Origin: Euryarchaeota archaeon UBA52
GTDB taxonomy: Archaea > Thermoplasmatota > Poseidoniia > Poseidoniales > Thalassarchaeaceae
Direction: 5' to 3'
Length of the DNA stretch: 20,310 bases
Assembly: GCA_002505455.1 (NCBI GenBank)
Contig: DAVB01000046.1
Coordinates: 1-20,310, forward strand
The notes beneath the pieces were generated by a model. That model made no database searches. It saw only the letters and a list, made by a program, of their open reading frames with translations, and was not told the origin of the DNA. The translations under genes and the position numbers were made by a program. Positions 15,647-20,310 of this stretch are shown one piece after another; the first letter of the stretch is position 1, and each line of letters begins with the position of its first letter.

Positions 15647-18600
15647 TCAGTCACGATTGAAGTCTGGAGAGCGAGGTATATTTTGCGGAGCAGACACCTC
15701 GTGAATATGCTGTTCTGAGAATCCATACACACCCAGCGCCTCTTTCAGAACAGCCCTCCTCCTAGCGACTATCCCTGCAGCTGCAACGGATATTGCTAGA
15801 ATCAGTACGATACAACCGATAATTGTGAAACCAAGAGGCCCGCTAATCACATCCAATAATTGCTCAGATAGCGTAGGGGGTTCAGACCAAGTTCGAATAT
15901 CTAGACTCCATACGAGAATCGTCTGGACCCCGGAATCAACTATGCGTAGCTCTAGCAAATGTGATTCAGATGATTCACACAGGCCACCTAGGATGCTTTC
16001 TTCGGCGCATCTAAGAGGGCCGACCTCGATCGCACCCGCATCTCCTGTTTCGAATTGATTGAGCGGAATCCCATTCAAAGACCAATACATGGTCGCATTG
16101 ACTCCTTCTGGGATATCAGGGGCCATTATGACCATCGACTCATTAGACGCCTCCCACACTATCGTCGCGCCAGTAGAATGGCCGAGTTCAGAAGACCGAT
16201 CGATATTCTCATCCACTAAGGCATTGCAGTTCTGATCTAAACCATCCCAAGACTCATCCGCATCCGGTCTTATATCAGGGTCAAGATCGTTACAATCCTC
16301 GAACCAGTAGTATCCGTCCATATCCTCATCAGAGTCGAATGATTTGGGATCAGTTCCGAATAATAGTGCCTCATCTCCGTCACTCATTAAATCGCCATCA
16401 GTATCATAATTCAATGGCTGAGTATCGTGGATATGCACTTCATCATAGTCTGAAAGTCCATCCTCATCGCTATCCAAGTCAATGAAGTCCTCGTCCGAGA
16501 AACCGTCGCAATCATTGTCTTTCTTATCTAAAATTTCCACTCCAACTGGGGAAGAGCTTGCATCTTGGTCATCACAGTCTTCAAACCAATAGAAACCATC
16601 AGCATCCTCGTCATCATCGAAAATAAGGGGGTCCGTGGAACTCATGGTGATTTCATGCCCGTCTGAAAGCCCATCTCCGTCCGAGTCTGGATGGAATGGA
16701 TTAGTAAAACGTACATTGAATTCATCGTAGTCTGAAAGCCCATCGGAATCGGAATCTGTATCGAGATAATCCTCATCAACCTCATTATCGCAGTCATTGT
16801 CAATTCCATCCAAATATTCCAGAGCATCCGGCGACACTAGTGGGTCTGAGTCATCACAGTCTTCGAACCAGTATCTGCCATCTGCGTCCGAATCCTCGTC
16901 AGCAAGTAGAGGATCCGTGAAGTAAATTAGAATCTCATCTCCGTCTGAGAGACCATCGTCATCTGTATCGTGGTCGAGATAATCTGTACCGTGAATGTGG
17001 AATTCAGGCCAATCCTTCAATCCATCCCCGTCTCTATCTGTGAAATTGTACCCCTCATCGATTATCTCGTCACAATCGTCATCGATACCATTCAGAATAT
17101 CCGGTCTGCCCGGATTCACCCCTGGATTTGAATCGTCACAATCGTCGAAATGATAGTACAAATCACCATCATCATCCGGATCAAATACCAATGGATCACT
17201 TCCATAGATTGTGATTTCTTGCCCGTCTAGCAGTCCGTCCCCGTCCGTATCTGAATTCAGTGGATCCGTGAGGAAGCTTTCCACTTCATCGCCATCTAAT
17301 AGCCCGTCAATATCGCTATCGGACATGAGTGGATCAGTACCATTCTCAACTTCGAAGGCGTCATCGAGACCATCGCCATCAGTGTCTGGATTATACGGGT
17401 CCGTCCCGTGAACATTGATCTCATCTACAGTTAGAAGGCCATCATCATCATGATCGCTCTCAAGGTCAACGCCATGCAGGGTGAGACTCCATGAATTCAG
17501 AGTCCCCGTGACTCCTGACGAGGAGTCCTTCAATCTCAATGTCCAGTTGCCTGCAGAAGACTCCCCCCAGTGATGGACGCTGCCGTAGATCCAATCCTGT
17601 ATGTCGTCTCCAGTATCCCCATTTGAACTTCGGAGAACTGATATGGTCCCGGCCGGCGACATCAATTCAATGTCGAGATCTCCTCTGTTGGAATGCGATA
17701 TGTCTACCATGATACTTACCGATTCGATACTCATATTGTTCGTAACTATGAATTGAGACTCGATCCATCCGCTCTCTTCAGAGATTGGAAGAGGCGTTGT
17801 GGTTGGCCCGTATGTAGCGTTCGACTCAGGCACCAAGTTGGACCAATTTGATGCCATAGAGGTCGCTGCCCCTGCATCTATGACTCCAAATCCGTACTTG
17901 TGCGAAACCAGATGACCTGCACCATTAGCTCCCCAAGACGTATCGCTAATGTCATTCTTCTTCGAGGTCAGAACTATGATCTCCTGGACATCCCTCCACG
18001 ACAGATTCCCATTCGCTTCAAGCATCAGTGAAATGATGCCAGATACCAGGGGGGTGGCACTCGACGTCCCTCCAAAGGAATCCGTAACATTTCCTCCATT
18101 ATACCCCGAGGATCCAGCTACATCGGTCGTGGTTATGCCTACCCCATCTCCTTTTGAGGGAGCAGCCACAAGGATATTCGCTCCTGGTTCAGCGTACCAA
18201 GACTGCTCGCCATTATGGTCCACTGCTGTCACGGCGATTGTGAATCTATTGTTCGTGAATCCATCCGCATTTGAGTCATCATCATTCTCCAGCCCATTTC
18301 CTGCTGCGAAGGTGTAGATGTTCCCTAATCCTCCTCGCCCGTTGTATATCCCGTTCTCGATCGCTGAAAGTGTCAATGGCCCCGGTCCGGAAATAGTTGC
18401 ACCGTCGTCCGAGGGCCCCCAAGAGTTCGAGTAGATATCGATATCCTGTGGCATGTAACCGAGTGCAGAGGCATCCAATGAATCGCCGCCCCAACACGCG
18501 ATTAGCCTGCTCCCAGCTAGGTTCGCCCCGAAACCCGCCCCCGTGACGTCTACCGCGTTATTACCCGCCGCTGCCGCCACCCCTCCTGCAGCAGTCCCAT

Positions 18601-19243
18601 GAGCATCGTTCCCAGATGGGCTTGGGTCCGAGTCTGAATCGCAGAAATCGTATGAAGTCGAGGCTTCATAGTTGGGGCTAAGATCCGGATGCGCGTGGTC
18701 AAGACCATCGTCTACAATTGAGATAGTCACCCCTGAGCCGTTGTAAGAGTTCCACGCTCCTGTGATGTTAACATCTTCCCCCTGCAACCCACCTGTCTGT
18801 CCTGTGTTGGAGAGATGCCACTGTTCAGGGAAATCAGGATCATTCGGAATGAACCTAGGCGTCTTTTTTTGCTGCTTATCCGGTATGAATAACTCGATGA
18901 AATCTAGATCCTTAAGCCTCTCAAGCATCTCCAAAGATTTAGCAGATTTGTAAGGCGTCCATACGTATGTTGCATCCATCCAGCCCACGGCTTCCAAATT
19001 CCCACTTGGGAGGACATCAATGAGGAAATCCATCTCTTCCTCGCTCAGAAGTATCCAGTTGCCATCATGGCCCTCATATGAACCACTATCCGAAAGCGCT
19101 CTTTGGAAGGCCGCAGAGACCTCTGGAGAAAACTGTTCCAGAATTGAATAATCTTCAGAATATTCAGAGGGAACCGATTCCCCAACTACACCTCCTACGG
19201 GCGATAAAATCAGGATGAAGGCCATCGCTATTGAGTACCGCAC
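15647..19243 (-). CDS. Membrane-anchored kexin/furin-like subtilisin (S8) with P domain and Asp-rich repeats
   Basis: The product is a secreted protease of 1198 residues from GTG 19243. That start gives a plausible signal peptide (RYSIAMAFILILSPVGG) and lies 28 bp after the LeuA-like gene. GTG 19321 would add 26 residues and overlap that gene; ATG 19225 would shorten the signal. A prodomain (about 25-130) ends at a basic stretch QKKTPR (125-130). The catalytic domain has Asp178 in SIVDDGLD, His215 in DAHGTAAGG, oxyanion Asn316 in AAGNG and Ser394 in GGTSSATP. VDDGLD, the WHLSNTG lead-in and the following P domain (about 491-591) indicate the kexin/furin branch. Then come ten Asp-rich calcium-type loops and four two-Cys MopE-like modules (597-1012), a membrane segment (about 1136-1160) and a 38-residue basic-flanked tail. 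It is expected at the cell surface, calcium-dependent. Substrates are unknown. Confidence 0.9.
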   Translation of the reverse strand: MRYSIAMAFILILSPVGGVVGESVPSEYSEDYSILEQFSPEVSAAFQRALSDSGSYEGHDGNWILLSEEEMDFLIDVLPSGNLEAVGWMDATYVWTPYKSAKSLEMLERLKDLDFIELFIPDKQQKKTPRFIPNDPDFPEQWHLSNTGQTGGLQGEDVNITGAWNSYNGSGVTISIVDDGLDHAHPDLSPNYEASTSYDFCDSDSDPSPSGNDAHGTAAGGVAAAAGNNAVDVTGAGFGANLAGSRLIACWGGDSLDASALGYMPQDIDIYSNSWGPSDDGATISGPGPLTLSAIENGIYNGRGGLGNIYTFAAGNGLENDDDSNADGFTNNRFTIAVTAVDHNGEQSWYAEPGANILVAAPSKGDGVGITTTDVAGSSGYNGGNVTDSFGGTSSATPLVSGIISLMLEANGNLSWRDVQEIIVLTSKKNDISDTSWGANGAGHLVSHKYGFGVIDAGAATSMASNWSNLVPESNATYGPTTTPLPISEESGWIESQFIVTNNMSIESVSIMVDISHSNRGDLDIELMSPAGTISVLRSSNGDTGDDIQDWIYGSVHHWGESSAGNWTLRLKDSSSGVTGTLNSWSLTLHGVDLESDHDDDGLLTVDEINVHGTDPYNPDTDGDGLDDAFEVENGTDPLMSDSDIDGLLDGDEVESFLTDPLNSDTDGDGLLDGQEITIYGSDPLVFDPDDDGDLYYHFDDCDDSNPGVNPGRPDILNGIDDDCDEIIDEGYNFTDRDGDGLKDWPEFHIHGTDYLDHDTDDDGLSDGDEILIYFTDPLLADEDSDADGRYWFEDCDDSDPLVSPDALEYLDGIDNDCDNEVDEDYLDTDSDSDGLSDYDEFNVRFTNPFHPDSDGDGLSDGHEITMSSTDPLIFDDDEDADGFYWFEDCDDQDASSSPVGVEILDKKDNDCDGFSDEDFIDLDSDEDGLSDYDEVHIHDTQPLNYDTDGDLMSDGDEALLFGTDPKSFDSDEDMDGYYWFEDCNDLDPDIRPDADESWDGLDQNCNALVDENIDRSSELGHSTGATIVWEASNESMVIMAPDIPEGVNATMYWSLNGIPLNQFETGDAGAIEVGPLRCAEESILGGLCESSESHLLELRIVDSGVQTILVWSLDIRTWSEPPTLSEQLLDVISGPLGFTIIGCIVLILAISVAAAGIVARRRAVLKEALGVYGFSEQHIHEVSAPQNIPRSPDFNRD
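16208..17455 (-). repeat. Protein-coding tandem repeat: Asp-rich loop pairs alternating with MopE-like two-Cys modules
   Basis: Ten loops of the type DxDxDGLxDxDE, most followed by TDPL, resemble thrombospondin type 3/EF-hand calcium sites. Four modules of the form DCDD...P...GIDNDC..VDE each hold two Cys 22 residues apart. The first Cys codons start at 17138, 16856, 16574 and 16292, exactly 282 bp (94 residues) apart each time. Loops 1-2 precede the first complete unit (loops 3-4 plus module). Copies differ at many positions, so the array is old, not a recent DNA duplication. Confidence 0.9.
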
Positions 19244-19271
19244 ATCCTCTGGACTCCGAACACAGTAAAAA

Positions 19272-20310
19272 TCAGACCGCTTCTTTGTGCGCCTTGATTG
19301 CTGCGAAGACCTCTTCCTCACTCATGAGTCTTCTTTGTGATTTTGCTACGTCGAATAAGTGCTCGACCAGCGATGAAGACTCCTCAATGCCATGCTCATT
19401 GAGCCAATGCACGATATTCGATCGACCGCTCATATGCCCAATTCGTATGACTTGGTGAAGACCAAAGTCGCCTGCAGGGACCCCCGAGTACACTCTGTCT
19501 GCAAGCCAGTCATCACCCTTCTTCATGGCCTTGATAACTGCAGAGGCATGCACGCCAGTACCAGTCTCAAATGCATCATCGCCGAAAACCGGATAATTTC
19601 TTGGCAATGGCACTTCGATGTACTCATTGGCCTTTTTCATGTAGTTGCTCAGACCAGTCAAATCATTCGAAATAACGCCCATCAGGCTTAGATTGACGAG
19701 GGTCTGGTCGATAGGGGCATTACCAGACCTCTCCCCCACCCCTAATGCAGTACCGTGTATCACATCCGCCCCGGACTCAACTGCTGCGAGATTGTTTGCA
19801 ACTCCGAGCCCTCGGTCCTGGTGGCCATGCCAATTTACTTCTATGTCGCGACGTTTTACACCCGAGTCCGGTATCACTTCTTGCTGTATGAATGACATCA
19901 GGCTACGTACTCCGCTGGGGGTGACGTGGCCACAGGTGTCGCAGATGCAAATCCTATCTGCACCAAGCTCAATGGCTCTTGTGTAGACGGCCTTGATGTC
20001 CTCCGGACGACTCCTGGTCGTATCTTCAGTAACAAACATGACAGGGATATCGTTATCGATTGCAAACTCGACTGCCTTCTCCGCAGTATTCATGATTTTC
20101 TCCATTGTCCAGTTCTCAGCATATTGGCGAATAGGAGACGTGCCAAGAAACGCACTTGCTTGTATCTGACGCTCATGTTTTGCCTGAAGATCGACAAGAG
20201 GTTCAATATCTGAAACCAAGGTCCTAACAGCACAACCAGGGCGTATCGAGTAGCTGTTCTCCCCCATGTGTCCAAGCATCGAATCTATGTGCTCGACATG
20301 ATACGGACCC
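19272..20310 (-). CDS. LeuA-like (2-isopropylmalate/homocitrate/citramalate synthase family) protein, 5' end off the window
   Basis: At least 346 residues, open to the right edge without a start, so the N-terminus with the first catalytic loop is missing. Family marks are FLGTSPIRQY, VTEDTTRSRPEDI, ICDTCGHVTPSG, the metal HxH in NWHGHQDRGLGVANN, GVGERSGNAPIDQ and ETGTGVHASAVIKA. These enzymes condense acetyl-CoA with a 2-oxo acid, as in leucine, isoleucine or 2-oxoadipate pathways; which one is not decidable here. The protein ends soon after the LeuA-type lid region and has no room for the C-terminal leucine-binding regulatory domain, so feedback control of the usual type is not expected. An ATG at 20279 is internal, since the open frame and family similarity extend upstream of it. 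It is on the same strand as, and 28 bp from, the protease gene. Confidence 0.85.
   Translation of the reverse strand, partial: GPYHVEHIDSMLGHMGENSYSIRPGCAVRTLVSDIEPLVDLQAKHERQIQASAFLGTSPIRQYAENWTMEKIMNTAEKAVEFAIDNDIPVMFVTEDTTRSRPEDIKAVYTRAIELGADRICICDTCGHVTPSGVRSLMSFIQQEVIPDSGVKRRDIEVNWHGHQDRGLGVANNLAAVESGADVIHGTALGVGERSGNAPIDQTLVNLSLMGVISNDLTGLSNYMKKANEYIEVPLPRNYPVFGDDAFETGTGVHASAVIKAMKKGDDWLADRVYSGVPAGDFGLHQVIRIGHMSGRSNIVHWLNEHGIEESSSLVEHLFDVAKSQRRLMSEEEVFAAIKAHKEAV

Noticed and set aside
16208..17455. Periodic DNA with many gat/tcatc motifs, possibly a CRISPR-like or satellite array
   Set aside because: The period is a multiple of three, there is one long open frame, and the conserved positions are Asp, Gly and Cys codons. 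The repetition is at protein level, without identical repeats or unique spacers.
18282..18497. Short open frame on the minus strand in another register of the protease gene
   Set aside because: It sits wholly within the catalytic domain of the S8 protease, which has all its active-site residues. It has no recognisable motif or start signal.
19244..19321. N-terminal extension of the protease to GTG 19321
   Set aside because: It would overlap the LeuA-like gene by 50 bp and put a long, highly charged stretch before the signal peptide. GTG 19243 gives a normal signal peptide, although this cannot be settled from sequence alone.

Overview
The window looks archaeal, most likely euryarchaeal and plausibly from an uncultivated marine lineage of the Poseidoniia (Marine Group II/III) type. 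The evidence is a RadA recombinase, a Hel308 helicase overlapping a Cgi121 (KEOPS) gene, an initiator tRNA with the archaeal A1-U72 pair, and TATA-like boxes about 26 nt before a start codon. A large secreted kexin-like protease with Asp-rich repeats and a PF09826-type beta-propeller protein also fit. The lineage is inferred from gene content, not from a marker phylogeny. The DNA is tightly packed chromosome: no stretch of 300 bases lacks a gene. I see no transposase, integrase, CRISPR array or phage gene.

Left part (1-7.2 kb): the end-truncated start of a family 2 glycosyltransferase (minus) diverges from an AI-2E/PerM-type membrane protein (plus). The latter runs 51 bp into a convergent thiamine pyrophosphokinase-like gene, which is joined by a 1-nt TAATG overlap to an upstream M29 aminopeptidase-like gene (both minus). 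A 115-bp spacer with a symmetric TATA element separates these from a secreted, lipoprotein-like beta-propeller protein (plus). That gene ends 2 bp from a convergent dihydroorotase gene.

Middle (7.2-14.2 kb): an initiator tRNA-Met and radA lie on the plus strand. They face a minus-strand cluster whose transcription order is hotdog thioesterase, hel308, cgi121, a small zinc-ribbon protein and an M3 oligoendopeptidase. hel308/cgi121 overlap and the zinc-ribbon/M3 pair is 3 bp apart, which suggests co-transcription. The cluster mixes DNA repair (Hel308, next to RadA), tRNA t6A modification (KEOPS) and peptide turnover.

Right part (14.2-20.3 kb): an AstE/AspA-type zinc deacylase with a very basic N-terminal extension (plus) converges on a 3.6-kb gene for a membrane-anchored kexin/furin-like protease. 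The stalk of that protease holds four 94-residue Asp-rich super-repeats in exact register. Upstream of it on the same strand is a LeuA-like acyl-CoA/2-oxoacid condensing enzyme that runs off the right edge.

Most genes are recognisable housekeeping, cell-surface or metabolic families. I did not find a defence island or a clearly new multi-gene system. The points most worth following are the repeat architecture of the protease, the loss of metal ligands in the M29-like protein, the altered motif in the TPK-like protein, the insertion in Hel308, and the small zinc-ribbon gene.
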